Source: Candidatus Aminicenantota bacterium
Lineage (GTDB): Bacteria; Acidobacteriota; Aminicenantia; Aminicenantales; Aminicenantaceae
Assembly: GCA_030612445.1 (NCBI GenBank)
Contig: JAUWNW010000006.1
Span: forward strand, 1-44,464
Reading direction: 5' to 3'
DNA: 44,464 nucleotides
Notes under the pieces: generated by a model
Seen by the model: only the letters and a program-made list of their open reading frames with translations
Database searches by the model: none
Told to the model about the DNA's origin: nothing
Shown here: piece after piece, positions 9,099 through 18,278 of the stretch
Layout of the letters: each line of letters starts with the position of its first letter
How positions within the stretch are numbered: position 1 is the first letter of the stretch
Translations under genes and position numbers: made by a program

Positions 9099-10766
9099 CT
9101 ATTTATAGACTGAAGCAATAACACACTTTTGATTTAAAGAATCGGCATAGATATTAACATGTTTGGGAAAAGTAAGGATATTCACGGTCTGGCCGGATTT
9201 TGATGGTTTGAAAAACCAGGGATCGATCATATCTTCATCCGGGACAATATAGCCGTAGATGGTGTTTGTGCTCATTAAATTAGTGAGGAAGTGGGTTCCC
9301 TGGGTGCCGTACATCCTTGTTTGATATTTTTTTTGTTCTTCGTCAAAACCTCCCTGAATCATGTACAAGAAATGACTGCCGTAAATACCTCCGGAGAGAT
9401 TTTCTTCTTCGGGAAGGGGCTCTGGGCGGCCGGCTATGTCGACCCCGTATTCAAAGATCGCCACTGTTCCGTTGATGTCCTGGTAATCGACAAAGATGCC
9501 CCAGTCTCTATTTTTACTTCCCAGCCGGCCTGGTACTATGAGGATGAATTTCTCATTTTTTTCCTTTAACTTTCGGTTGATTGAAGATATTGAATGCTTC
9601 ACATCTTCGTGCTTGTTTTTGGAGTAAGTAAAAGGCGAGACTACGATCGCATGAGTGAGCCCTCTTTCTACTCCATGTCCCTGCAGGTTTTCAATGGATA
9701 AGTAGGTATGTTTTACCTGTTTGGGAATTCTAACAGTCGTTAATTTTTTTTCAGGTAACTGGGTTAATTGAACAACATGAAAATTATTATTATTTTGGTC
9801 AGGGTCTTTAAAGTTGGGATTAAAGACAAATTCGATTTGAAAATGGGAAGAGATCTTTGCTGATATGGATTCCATTATTTTTGTCAGACAGCTTCTAAAT
9901 CCATACCTGTCGTTCTGAATAATTTCTTCTAAAGAAACCATATTTTTGAGCCCGCCGAGAAGACTGATTTTATGGAAATCTGCAAACTTTATATGCAGTT
10001 TTCTCATGGTCTCCATCTCATTTCCTTTTAGTTCCTTATTTTTTGTCATATCAATGGCGTAAAAGAAATGTTGGCTGTTTCCATACTTGAGAAATCTCAA
10101 GGGGATGGGTTTCTTGATTGTAGACATGGAAATGACCGGAAAATCATCCAGGACTGTGGCATAACCATGACCAAAAGCTACTCTGGCAAAGCCCTCATTG
10201 GGATCTTGTGTTTTTAGAGCATAGGGAGAAAAGGAATTAGCAACTCCTGATACCAGGGGATAATAAACCGGTCCTGCCAGCGTATCTTCAAAAATACCTG
10301 GAATCGGATTAATTACAATAGCCATTTCCTCTTGACTTTCCGGCGGCTGCTGAGTGATAAAATCATTATAGATATGATATATGGCCTGTTTCAGCTGATT
10401 GATCCGGCAGGGAAAATGGGCATGATTGTTAGGAAGCATAAAGGATGTATTCTCGCCGGCCCGGATTTTATTTGCTCGGCTGGCGGGAAGGAAACCTTCA
10501 TTAGTTGCTGATGAGCGAACGCTGATCGGGATATTTCCCAGCGTTTCAAGAATGCCACAGAGAATCTCTAAGTCTTCTTTATCGAGCCTGCCGCCATTAT
10601 CTTTAAATTTTGAGAAAAATGAAGCAGCAAGGATTCGGGTGCTTAACTTATGTGTTTTGGGGATATTACTCTCATTGATTTTTATTATTCCAGCGCCCTT
10701 TCCTCCTGTAGATCCTTTTCCATATATCCTAACATCTCCGATTTTTTTGATAACTGATTTATCCAT
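9099..10766 (-). CDS. PEP/pyruvate-binding domain protein (PpsA/PPDK N-terminal type) without a visible phosphohistidine domain
   Basis: This 555-residue protein carries the ATP-grasp-like nucleotide domain of PEP synthase and pyruvate phosphate dikinase, with GGKGAG at 21-26 and SVRSSATNE at 82-90. I see neither the swivelling phosphohistidine domain nor the C-terminal PEP-binding barrel, so it is not a complete PpsA. The C-terminal third (a GGIYGSHF motif, then mixed beta-rich sequence) is unfamiliar. It is first in a two-gene minus-strand operon with a receiver-domain protein. Family knowledge supports ATP-dependent phosphotransfer chemistry; the substrate and the link to signalling are inference. 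Confidence 0.7.
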   Translation of the reverse strand: MDKSVIKKIGDVRIYGKGSTGGKGAGIIKINESNIPKTHKLSTRILAASFFSKFKDNGGRLDKEDLEILCGILETLGNIPISVRSSATNEGFLPASRANKIRAGENTSFMLPNNHAHFPCRINQLKQAIYHIYNDFITQQPPESQEEMAIVINPIPGIFEDTLAGPVYYPLVSGVANSFSPYALKTQDPNEGFARVAFGHGYATVLDDFPVISMSTIKKPIPLRFLKYGNSQHFFYAIDMTKNKELKGNEMETMRKLHIKFADFHKISLLGGLKNMVSLEEIIQNDRYGFRSCLTKIMESISAKISSHFQIEFVFNPNFKDPDQNNNNFHVVQLTQLPEKKLTTVRIPKQVKHTYLSIENLQGHGVERGLTHAIVVSPFTYSKNKHEDVKHSISSINRKLKEKNEKFILIVPGRLGSKNRDWGIFVDYQDINGTVAIFEYGVDIAGRPEPLPEEENLSGGIYGSHFLYMIQGGFDEEQKKYQTRMYGTQGTHFLTNLMSTNTIYGYIVPDEDMIDPWFFKPSKSGQTVNILTFPKHVNIYADSLNQKCVIASVYK

Positions 10767-10854
10767 ATGTTCTTATTAATAAGACTTTTCTCAATTTTAC
10801 AACGTGATCGTAGCTTAAATCAACTTTTGATATTTGCAAGAGGCAAAAATGACA

Positions 10855-12156
10855 TTAAGGGGAAATTTGAGCCCGGTTTTTTCGCTTTAGGGATATTGCT
10901 CCGTAGATCCCGCCCGCAACTGCCGGCAGGATCCAGGGGAAACCGGCTTTTGCCAGGGGAATATAGGAGATCAAATTATTTATTGCAGCAATGGGCAGGC
11001 CCGCTGATGTGAGAGCATCGAATACACTGACTGCTAAAGCACCGGTTACCGCTCCCATATAGATCGCCCTGTGTATCGCCTTCCGCCCGATTATAGTCAG
11101 GATAATCAGGATGATAGCCACAGGATAGACCATAACCAGCAGAGGTATGGCGACCTGTACGATCTTGGTGACCCCCACTGTGGCAAACACTCCGCTGAAG
11201 ATAACAGTGACTATACATAAAGTTTTGTATTTGAGTTTTCCTTTTGTTAGAGTGCTGAAGTAATCAGCTACTGTAGCTGTCAATCCAATGGAAGTGGTCA
11301 GACACGCCAGGGAAACGGCCAGTCCTAAGGCGATCTTGCCGGCGCTTCCCAGGATGCCTTGAGCGATATTGATGAGCAGGGTGGTCCGTTCGATGTCTGG
11401 CGCAAAGAGGGTGCGGGATGTCGCACCCAGATACATCAGCCCGCCGTAGACAAGGCCCAATCCCGAAGCTGCGATCACCCCGGCCATAGAGGTCATTTTC
11501 ACCTGATCGGAAATTTTTTTATAGCCCTTAAAGATCAAAGTGGCGATGACGATCTCAGCGAAGACAATGGAGGCTATGGCATCCATTGTCTGATAGCCTT
11601 CCCGGAAACCACTGGTGAAGGGATTGGGGAGGTTTTCAACAGGGATCGGGCCGAGGGGATCAAAGATGCCCTTGAGGATGATCCACGCCAGTATGACCAC
11701 CAGGAAAGGAGTTAATATTTTGCCGATCTTGTCTATGACTGTAGATTCATTAAAGGCGAAAAAGAGGGTGATGAGAAAAAAGACTACTGAAGCGACTGCC
11801 GGGCTGACCCAGGGAAGGTTGGGCCTTACTCCCATTTCGAATGTGGTGGCGGCTGTTCTGGGAATGGCCAGCAGAGGCCCAATGGCCAGGATAACGACGA
11901 TGCTTAGGACCCTGGAAAATCTTGGGCCTAAACGGCCTGCCAAGTGTTCAATGGTTCCGCCTGCCCTGGCTGCAGCGATAATGCCCATCAGAGGCATGCC
12001 TATGCCTGTTATTAAAAAGCCAAGGAGAGCCACACTCCACATAGAGCCGGACAAGAATCCCATATACGGGGGGAAGATGAGATTTCCCGCGCCGAAAAAC
12101 ATGGCGAAGAGCGCCATACCAACCCAGATCGCGTCGCTTGTTTTTTTATTCGTCAA
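10855..12156 (-). CDS. brnQ: Branched-chain amino acid transport system II carrier (LIVCS family)
   Basis: This integral membrane protein of 433 residues has about twelve hydrophobic segments. The N-terminal signature GMALFAMFFGAGNLIFPP is typical of BrnQ/LivJ carriers. These transporters import leucine, isoleucine and valine with Na+ or H+. It is encoded alone, divergent from the metal permease at 12303 and separated from the previous operon by about 90 bases. Length and topology fit the family with no visible damage. Confidence 0.93.
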   Translation of the reverse strand: MTNKKTSDAIWVGMALFAMFFGAGNLIFPPYMGFLSGSMWSVALLGFLITGIGMPLMGIIAAARAGGTIEHLAGRLGPRFSRVLSIVVILAIGPLLAIPRTAATTFEMGVRPNLPWVSPAVASVVFFLITLFFAFNESTVIDKIGKILTPFLVVILAWIILKGIFDPLGPIPVENLPNPFTSGFREGYQTMDAIASIVFAEIVIATLIFKGYKKISDQVKMTSMAGVIAASGLGLVYGGLMYLGATSRTLFAPDIERTTLLINIAQGILGSAGKIALGLAVSLACLTTSIGLTATVADYFSTLTKGKLKYKTLCIVTVIFSGVFATVGVTKIVQVAIPLLVMVYPVAIILIILTIIGRKAIHRAIYMGAVTGALAVSVFDALTSAGLPIAAINNLISYIPLAKAGFPWILPAVAGGIYGAISLKRKNRAQISP

Positions 12157-12226
12157 GGTGTATCTCCAGAATCATGTCTTGTATATCAGAAGGAAAAAAA
12201 GATGTCAAACATGTGGTAAGATTTTA

Positions 12227-12255
12227 TTGACTATTATTGCAATAAAGATTATACT
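12227..12255 (+). promoter_or_regulatory. Promoter of the metal permease operon with a 12-bp palindrome in the spacer
   Basis: TTGACT (12227-12232) and TATACT (12250-12255) are separated by exactly 17 bases. The perfect palindrome TTATTGCAATAA (12234-12245) lies between them, a position where a bound repressor would block RNA polymerase. The permease ATG is about 48 bases downstream of the -10. The regulator is not adjacent and is unknown. Confidence 0.55.
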
Positions 12256-12302
12256 ATTCCTATGAAATTACTAAGGAAAAAGAGTAAGATGGATTTTATA
12301 AT

Positions 12303-13580
12303 ATGTTAAATGTATTTAGCGGCGTTTTAACCGCTGCCTGGGACCTGATGCTCGAGATGTCTCCCTATCTTCTTTTAGGTTTTTTAGCGGCCGGCATACT
12401 GAACTTCCTCATCCCTAAAGATAAGATCTATAAACATTTTGCCGGTAACAATTTTAAGGCGAGCTTTAAAGCTGCCCTCTTTGGTGTACCTTTGCCCATA
12501 TGCTCCTGCGGAGTAATCCCTGTTGCTGCTTATCTTCGGGATAAAGGGGCGGGAAAAGGCGCCACTGTTTCTTTTCTTTCTTCTACTCCCACAACTGGGA
12601 TTGATTCTATCCTGGCCACCTATTCTCTGCTCGGCCCCTTATTTGCAATTATAAGGCCGGTAGCTGCTTTATTTGCCGGTATTTTTGGCGGTACACTCAC
12701 CAATATCACGGAAAATTCTCACAAACCCCAAAAAAACCTATATTCAGAGGGTCATTCCTGCTCTTCCTGCTCAACAGAAAAGGCTTCTTCCCCAGGAATC
12801 ATGGCTAAAATAAAAAATGTTTTCTCCTATGCTTTTTTTGATCTTGTGGGAGATGTGGGTAAATGGATAGTGCTCGGCATTTTAATCGGTAGTGTGATAG
12901 GATTTTTGATTCCTGGTAATATAATTGAAAAATACCTGGGCACTCCCTGGCTTGCTTACCCCTTAATGCTTCTGGTCTCAATCCCGATGTATATCTGCGC
13001 GACAGGTTCCATTCCAATTGCGGCTTCTTTAATCTTAAAGGGCATGACGCCCGGCGCCGGCCTGGTATTCCTCATAGCAGGCCCGGCCACTAATGTTGCA
13101 ACCCTTAGTTTTACAGGTGGAAAACTGGGCAAAAAGACTCTGCTTATGTACTTGTTTTCCATTGTGACAACAGCTGTTCTTTTTGGCCTATTGCTGGATC
13201 TTATCTGGACTTTATCCGGAAAGGATATGAGCCTGCTAACTAAAAGTATGCAGATGCTTCCTCATGGAGTAAAAATTACCTCAGCTCTGCTTCTATCGGG
13301 ATTATTGATAAACGCACTTATGCATAAAATCATTATAAAACCAAAAGGCAGCAAACTAGATGGCAACGGGAAGATAAAAATCTACAAAATACCGGATATG
13401 ACCTGTGACCATTGTACTAAAACCATAAAAAATGCTGTGAAAGAAATCCCGGGCATCATTTCTTCCGAGGTATTTCTCCCAGAAAAACAGCTTAAGCTCA
13501 CCGGAGAATTTGATGAAAATGCTATTTTTGCAGTAATAAATAAAGCTGGATTTAAAATCGAAAAAAATATGGAGAAATAA
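12303..13580 (+). CDS. Permease of the SO_0444/ArsP-like (PF03773) family with C-terminal HMA domain
   Basis: This 425-residue membrane protein probably exports a soft metal or metalloid. Two homologous membrane halves carry the family markers CSCG (67-70) and GPATN (261-265). The central cytoplasmic loop has a His/Cys cluster, HSCSSC (151-156). The C-terminal 65 residues are a heavy-metal-associated domain with MTCDHC at 367-372. This layout matches proteins annotated as SO_0444 family Cu/Zn efflux transporters; the real substrate is unproven. Its stop directly abuts the ferredoxin start (13580/13581), and the operon continues to a cupin. Confidence 0.85.
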   Translation: MLNVFSGVLTAAWDLMLEMSPYLLLGFLAAGILNFLIPKDKIYKHFAGNNFKASFKAALFGVPLPICSCGVIPVAAYLRDKGAGKGATVSFLSSTPTTGIDSILATYSLLGPLFAIIRPVAALFAGIFGGTLTNITENSHKPQKNLYSEGHSCSSCSTEKASSPGIMAKIKNVFSYAFFDLVGDVGKWIVLGILIGSVIGFLIPGNIIEKYLGTPWLAYPLMLLVSIPMYICATGSIPIAASLILKGMTPGAGLVFLIAGPATNVATLSFTGGKLGKKTLLMYLFSIVTTAVLFGLLLDLIWTLSGKDMSLLTKSMQMLPHGVKITSALLLSGLLINALMHKIIIKPKGSKLDGNGKIKIYKIPDMTCDHCTKTIKNAVKEIPGIISSEVFLPEKQLKLTGEFDENAIFAVINKAGFKIEKNMEK

Positions 13581-14399
13581 ATGAAACGACAGATAATTCA
13601 GATCGATGAAGAAAAATGCAACGGCTGTGGTCTGTGTATTCCGAACTGCCCGGAAGGCGCTTTGCAGATAATAGACGGGAAAGCCCGCCTCATAAGCGAC
13701 CTGTTTTGCGACGGTTTGGGCGCCTGTATCGGCGAATGTCCGGAAGGAGCTATCTCTACTATCGAGCGGGAAGCTGAGCCTTATGACGAAGCCAAAGTTA
13801 TGGAGAATATCATCGAGGCGGGACCAAATACCATCAAGGCGCACTTAAAACATTTAAAGGACCATGACCAGAGCAAATATTATGAGCAGGCGATTAAGAT
13901 CTTAATGGAAAAAGAAATTCCTGTGCCTGAAGATGAAGCAGAACCTACCTGTGTTTCTGCTGGATGTCCTGGGTTAAAAGCTCAAGCCCTTGAGCCCGAG
14001 CAGCCTCAAGAACATCAATCTATAACATTAAGCTCAGAGCTCCGTCAGTGGCCAGTACAGTTACATCTTTTAAATCCGAGTGCTCCTTATCTGGAAAACG
14101 CGGACCTGCTTATATCAGCCGATTGTGTACCTTTTGCTTTTCCAAACTTTCACCAGCATTTCATGAAGGGCAAGATCGTTATCACACTTTGCCCGAAACT
14201 GGATAAAGGAATTGACCTTTATATCGAAAAGCTGACCCAGATCTTTAAAACCCAGAACATAAATTCCCTAACTGTTGCCCGCATGGAGGTGCCCTGCTGC
14301 GGCGGGATCGAATTTATCATCCAGAAAGCGCTGGAAAAGGCAGGGAAAGATATGGAAGAAAAACGCAGTATTGTTTCCATTAAAGGCGATATATTATAA
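13581..14399 (+). CDS. 4Fe-4S dicluster ferredoxin-like protein with extra Cys motifs
   Basis: This cytoplasmic iron-sulfur protein has 272 residues. The N-terminal 70 residues form a two-cluster ferredoxin domain (CNGCGLCIPNCP, then CDGLGACIGECP). A middle segment has TCVSAGCPG, and the C-terminal part has VPCCGG near residue 237. Similar ferredoxins of about 270 residues are common in anaerobes, but their reaction is not well defined. No base separates it from the metal permease, so the two are translationally coupled. It might supply electrons for handling the metal or protect clusters; that is inference. Confidence 0.8.
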   Translation: MKRQIIQIDEEKCNGCGLCIPNCPEGALQIIDGKARLISDLFCDGLGACIGECPEGAISTIEREAEPYDEAKVMENIIEAGPNTIKAHLKHLKDHDQSKYYEQAIKILMEKEIPVPEDEAEPTCVSAGCPGLKAQALEPEQPQEHQSITLSSELRQWPVQLHLLNPSAPYLENADLLISADCVPFAFPNFHQHFMKGKIVITLCPKLDKGIDLYIEKLTQIFKTQNINSLTVARMEVPCCGGIEFIIQKALEKAGKDMEEKRSIVSIKGDIL

Positions 14400-14413
14400 A
14401 AAAAGGTGACAAG

Positions 14414-14746
14414 ATGACTATTAAAAGTGATGAATTTGTCGAAAAAGGCTTGCTGTTAAATAGATCTATTGAATATGCCAAAGACTCGATCGTCAGCAAA
14501 ACTATTATTGAAAAAAAGACTGGGACAGTTTCACTTTTTGCTTTTGATGAAGGTCAGAACTTAAGCGAGCACACTGCCCCCTTTGATGCCCTGGTATTTG
14601 TTGTTGACGGTGAGGGTGAAGTTATTATCAATAAAAAATCACACATTGTAAGCTCAGGCCAAATGATAATAATGCCTGCAAATATCCCCCATGCTGTAAA
14701 TGCCAGAAAAAAGTTTAAAATGCTTTTAATAATGATTAAAGGTTGA
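14414..14746 (+). CDS. Small cupin-domain protein
   Basis: This 110-residue single-domain cupin has SEHTAPFDALVFVVDGEGE as motif 1 and PANIPHAV as motif 2. AAGGTGA lies just before the ATG. It is the last gene of the permease-ferredoxin operon, 14 bases after the ferredoxin, and converges with nifS (4 bases between stops). Stand-alone cupins of this size often bind a metal or small ligand. Motif 1 keeps one His here, so metal binding is uncertain. Its role in the operon is unknown. Confidence 0.8.
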   Translation: MTIKSDEFVEKGLLLNRSIEYAKDSIVSKTIIEKKTGTVSLFAFDEGQNLSEHTAPFDALVFVVDGEGEVIINKKSHIVSSGQMIIMPANIPHAVNARKKFKMLLIMIKG

Positions 14747-14750
14747 TCTT

Positions 14751-15911
14751 TTATTTCTTAATCGGAGACATTTCACGAAGTTTCTCCACAATTGTAGGCA
14801 GGACTTCTATAACTTTATCTATCTCCTGCTCGGTATTATCTCTCCCCAGACTAAAACGGAGGGAACCGTGGGCTACTTCATGGGAAAGCCCCATTGAAAT
14901 AAGGACATGAGATGCTTTTAGGGAAGCTGAGGTACAGGCTGAGCCACTGGAGACAGCTATTCCATTATGATCCAGGTGAAGTAACATACCTTCTCCTTCG
15001 ATGTACTTTATACAAATGTTAAGCGTACCTGGCAATCTTTTATCTGGGTGGCCGTTTATGAAAACATCATCTATTTTGTTAATTAATCCATTTTCTAATC
15101 TGTCCCTTAACTTTCTGACTTTTATTTCCTCCGCTGCAAATTCTTTGGCGGCGATCTCTGCAGCCTTGCCAAGGCCAACAATTCCGGGAATGTTCTCAGT
15201 TCCTGCTCTTCTGTTGCTTTCGTGATGCCCGCCGTGGAGAAGAGAATCGATTCTGGTCCCTTTGCGAATATAAAGAGCGCCAATACCTTTAGGCCCGTAG
15301 AATTTATGTCCGGACAGAGAAAGGAGATCAACTGAAAGATCATTAACATCAATAGGAAGCTTTCCCACTGTCTGGACTGCATCCGTATGAAATAAAATAC
15401 CATGCTGCCTGGATATTTCAGCGATCTCTTTTAGCGGCTCTATAGTCCCCACCTCATTATTTGCGTGCATAATAGATATTAGAATTGTTTTATCTGTTAT
15501 TGCCTCACGCAGCTCGTCTAAATTCACCAGGCCATATTTATCTACACCAAGGTAGGTCACTTTAAATCCCTGTTTCTCAAGCCATTTGCAGGAATTTAAG
15601 ACTGCATGGTGTTCTATGGCAGAGGTTATTATCTGGTTGCCTTTTTTCCGGTTAGCAAAAGCAGCTCCTTTTACAGCATAATTATCCGACTCTGTCCCGC
15701 ATCCGGTAAAAACGATTTCAGTGGAGTTGGCATGCAATAGCTTTGCGACTTTTTCTCTTGCTTCTTCCTTTGCCTTATCTGATTCATTTGCCAGTTTGTA
15801 TATACTGGAAGGATTGCCATATTTTATCCCGAAATATGGAAGCATAACTTTGATAACTCTTTCATCAACCGGTGTGGTTGCATTATGGTCAAGATAAATT
15901 AGCCTATCCAT
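14751..15911 (-). CDS. nifS: Cysteine desulfurase (NifS/IscS type)
   Basis: This 386-residue PLP enzyme removes sulfur from cysteine for Fe-S clusters and other sulfur-containing products. The PLP lysine is K203 in SLSGHKFYGPKG. The catalytic cysteine is C326 in SSGSACTSAS, and the cofactor-contact histidine lies in EHHAVL near 101. The short active-site loop fits group I (NifS/IscS). No scaffold protein is adjacent, so the nifS/iscS choice is arbitrary. A purine-rich ribosome site (AGGAGG) precedes the ATG. Confidence 0.93.
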   Translation of the reverse strand: MDRLIYLDHNATTPVDERVIKVMLPYFGIKYGNPSSIYKLANESDKAKEEAREKVAKLLHANSTEIVFTGCGTESDNYAVKGAAFANRKKGNQIITSAIEHHAVLNSCKWLEKQGFKVTYLGVDKYGLVNLDELREAITDKTILISIMHANNEVGTIEPLKEIAEISRQHGILFHTDAVQTVGKLPIDVNDLSVDLLSLSGHKFYGPKGIGALYIRKGTRIDSLLHGGHHESNRRAGTENIPGIVGLGKAAEIAAKEFAAEEIKVRKLRDRLENGLINKIDDVFINGHPDKRLPGTLNICIKYIEGEGMLLHLDHNGIAVSSGSACTSASLKASHVLISMGLSHEVAHGSLRFSLGRDNTEQEIDKVIEVLPTIVEKLREMSPIKK

Positions 15912-16096
15912 TTTTTCCTCCTGGACATATTTTTTTATAATCCTTTATTGATTTTAGCAATAAAACCTATAGGAATTATATAGTATGCTTTTTAGCTGTT
16001 TTTGTAAAGCCTTTTTATTTATTTTGCTATAAACTTGATTCTCGTGCCGGTCATTGGTAAACTGCGGATGGAACAGGTGCTTATGAGCTTGCTGCA

Positions 16097-16573
16097 ATGA
16101 AACATTCACTGAAAATTGGATTCAGCTTTGGTTTAGCTTCCGGGATAATCACAACGCTGGGATTGATGGTTGGTTTACATGCAGGTACTCATTCAAAAAT
16201 AGTAGTTATCGGGGGTATCCTGACAATAGCGGTAGCAGATGCATTTTCAGACGCCTTGGGTATTCATATTTCCGTGGAATCTGAAAATAAGCACACGCCC
16301 AGAGAAATCTGGGAAGCAACAATTTCTACTTTTTTATCCAAGTTTGTTTTTGCTTTAACATTTGTCATCCCTCTTTTGCTGTTTCAAAGTGGGACAGCAA
16401 TCCTTGTAAGTGTGATCTGGGGCCTTTCCTTGTTAGGTATTTTTAGTTACTTTATCGCCAAAGGGCAAAATGTGAAAACCTGGAAGGTGATCTTTGAGCA
16501 CCTGATAATTGCCACACTTGTTATAGTTGCGACTTATTATGTCGGGACTTGGATCAGGGCAGCATTCGGATAA
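16097..16573 (+). CDS. VIT1/CCC1-like membrane protein
   Basis: This 158-residue membrane protein has about four or five hydrophobic segments. The GGILTIAVADAFSDALGIHIS stretch resembles the first helices of VIT1/CCC1 iron or manganese transporters, which use a buried Asp/Ser-rich helix. It is shorter than typical VIT1 proteins of about 230 residues. There is no clear ribosome site; the ATG overlaps the stop of a short upstream frame (ATGA), so it may have lost an upstream partner. Its first 30 bases (16096-16125) recur at 16975-17004. Confidence 0.65.
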   Translation: MKHSLKIGFSFGLASGIITTLGLMVGLHAGTHSKIVVIGGILTIAVADAFSDALGIHISVESENKHTPREIWEATISTFLSKFVFALTFVIPLLLFQSGTAILVSVIWGLSLLGIFSYFIAKGQNVKTWKVIFEHLIIATLVIVATYYVGTWIRAAFG

Positions 16574-16753
16574 GTTTACGCTTAATTTACCTGGATTATT
16601 TATAATGCGTCCATATTCGGATTACTTTAACAGTTCGTTTTTCCTTAAGGATTTGATAGCCTAATTGATGCTGGATCCTGTGTATCCACTACCTGTAAAT
16701 TATAATAAATAGGGAACTGTAATAAAAATTCCTTATTAGGGGAGGAATTGGAT

Positions 16754-17008
16754 ATGAATAAGAAAATAAAATTGATTTTGTCCTTATTTGTGCTTTTTAT
16801 CTTCATTTTGGGATTTGGATGTCAGAAACAGAGTCCTGATTGGAAAGGGTTCATTAAGAAAGAAAATGGCGTGACGTTCGTAAAAAATCCAAAGGAACCA
16901 ATGTACACCGCAGATGTGTTCACTCTGGAAGATGACCTCTCCATTACTGAAGACGCTGGGTTTGAGTTTGATCTAATGAAATATTCACTGAAAATTGGAT
17001 TCAGTTAA
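16754..17008 (+). pseudogene. Truncated 6-bladed beta-propeller lipoprotein with a captured tail
   Basis: GGGGAGGA lies 7 bases before the ATG at 16754. The product starts with a lipoprotein signal (hydrophobic run, then GFGC), then WKGFIKKENGVTFVKNPKEP, typical of the N-terminus of secreted 6-bladed beta-propeller proteins that normally exceed 350 residues. After about 75 residues it runs into a copy of the first codons of the VIT1-like gene (MKYSLKIGFS) and stops. The propeller is missing, so the gene is broken although its promoter end and ribosome site look intact. Confidence 0.6.
16975..17004. repeat. 30-bp duplicate of the 5' end of the VIT1-like gene
   Basis: These 30 bases match 16096-16125 with one mismatch, in direct orientation 850 bp downstream. 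The source copy is the start codon region of the VIT1-like gene. The second copy terminates the truncated lipoprotein frame. Confidence 0.8.
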
Positions 17009-17016
17009 CGAAATCC

Positions 17017-18222
17017 TCACCAATTGGTCAGTAGAAAATCAATAATATTTATTCTTTTAATCCCTTTGTAGTCCTTCCCGAAAACTTTATCCATGCTTAA
17101 TACATATTTGGAATAATTATCTTTAATTCTTAAAAGGGGCTTAAATTCCCTTTCAACAACCTCTTTTGAAGCTAATATATAACAAACCTGTATATATTTA
17201 ATTTTATCACCTTTCTTTGCAATAAAATCAATTTCTGTATTATATAATTTTCCTATTGTTATATTATACCCTCTTCTCTTTAATTCAAGGTAAATAATAT
17301 TCTCAAGCAGAGCGGAAATATCATCAGTATTATATCCTGTAATTGAGTGCCGGATTCCTAAATCCCCAGCATAGTATTTTTCATATATTTCCAGAATCCT
17401 TTTTCCCTTTAGATCAAATCTTTTTACTTTAAATGCAGTGAATGTTGAAGTGAGGTACTTTAGGTAATTCTGAATAGTATCAACTCCAACCTTTAACTTC
17501 TGAGATTTGAGATAATCAGAGATCTTTTTTGCTGAAAAAATATTTCCGATATTATGGAAGATATACTTGTAAATATTTTCAAGAAGTTCAAAATTCCTTA
17601 AACTATTCCGTCTGATAATGTCTTTCAATACTATAGTATCATATATTGAGTTAAGGTATTGGTATACAACTTCTTCCCTTAAGTTAAAATAGTGGATACC
17701 TGGAAGTCCCCCATATTTCAAATAATTATTGAATTCTTCCTCCTTATTCTTAGCTCTTCCCCCCCTGAACTGTATAAATTCAGTAAATCCAAGAGGATAA
17801 ATATTAAATTCAATATACCTGCCTGATAATAAAGTTGATATCTCTGAAGCAAGCAATTGGGCATTTGAACCTGTGATATAAATATCAATACCTCCTGCTG
17901 CAAAGATCGAATTTATAGTTTTTTCCCAGTCCTCTATTTCCTGGATCTCATCAACAAAGAGATATTTCCTCCCTCTACATTTTTCCATCTTTCCATTCAC
18001 ATAATTGTTAAGGTCTCTGTAATTTTTAAGAAAATCTAATTCAAGGGACTCTTTATTGATATATAAAATATTTTTTGTTGGTACCCCTCTCTTTCCCAGA
18101 AGATCGATCAGCTGTTTTATCAACACACTTTTCCCCACCCTCCGTATACCAGTAATTATTTTTATAACAGGTTTATCTACAAAAGGCTCTATTTTCTCCA
18201 GATAAAATTCCCTTTTGATCAT
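17017..18222 (-). CDS. AAA ATPase with DUF4143 (AAA_14 family)
   Basis: This 401-residue stand-alone protein has an AAA domain with Walker A GIRRVGKS (25-32) and Walker B KYLFVDEIQE (86-95). The C-terminal DUF4143 half (LELKRRGYNITIGK, EIDFIAKKG) resembles a PD-(D/E)XK-like fold. These proteins are patchily spread through bacteria and archaea, often next to mobile DNA, and their function is unresolved. It is a single gene. Its start codon ATG is preceded by AGGAGG, and a 13-base inverted repeat lies about 60 bases upstream. Confidence 0.88.
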   Translation of the reverse strand: MIKREFYLEKIEPFVDKPVIKIITGIRRVGKSVLIKQLIDLLGKRGVPTKNILYINKESLELDFLKNYRDLNNYVNGKMEKCRGRKYLFVDEIQEIEDWEKTINSIFAAGGIDIYITGSNAQLLASEISTLLSGRYIEFNIYPLGFTEFIQFRGGRAKNKEEEFNNYLKYGGLPGIHYFNLREEVVYQYLNSIYDTIVLKDIIRRNSLRNFELLENIYKYIFHNIGNIFSAKKISDYLKSQKLKVGVDTIQNYLKYLTSTFTAFKVKRFDLKGKRILEIYEKYYAGDLGIRHSITGYNTDDISALLENIIYLELKRRGYNITIGKLYNTEIDFIAKKGDKIKYIQVCYILASKEVVEREFKPLLRIKDNYSKYVLSMDKVFGKDYKGIKRINIIDFLLTNW

Positions 18223-18278
18223 ACCAACCTCCTATCAAAAAGTTTCATATATACGCTAAATATACAATATATTTTCAA

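Noticed and set aside
11615-12265. Long plus-strand frame of 216 codons opposite brnQ
   Set aside because: It is the antisense of a well-recognised transporter, has basic low-complexity sequence, no ribosome site and no family features.
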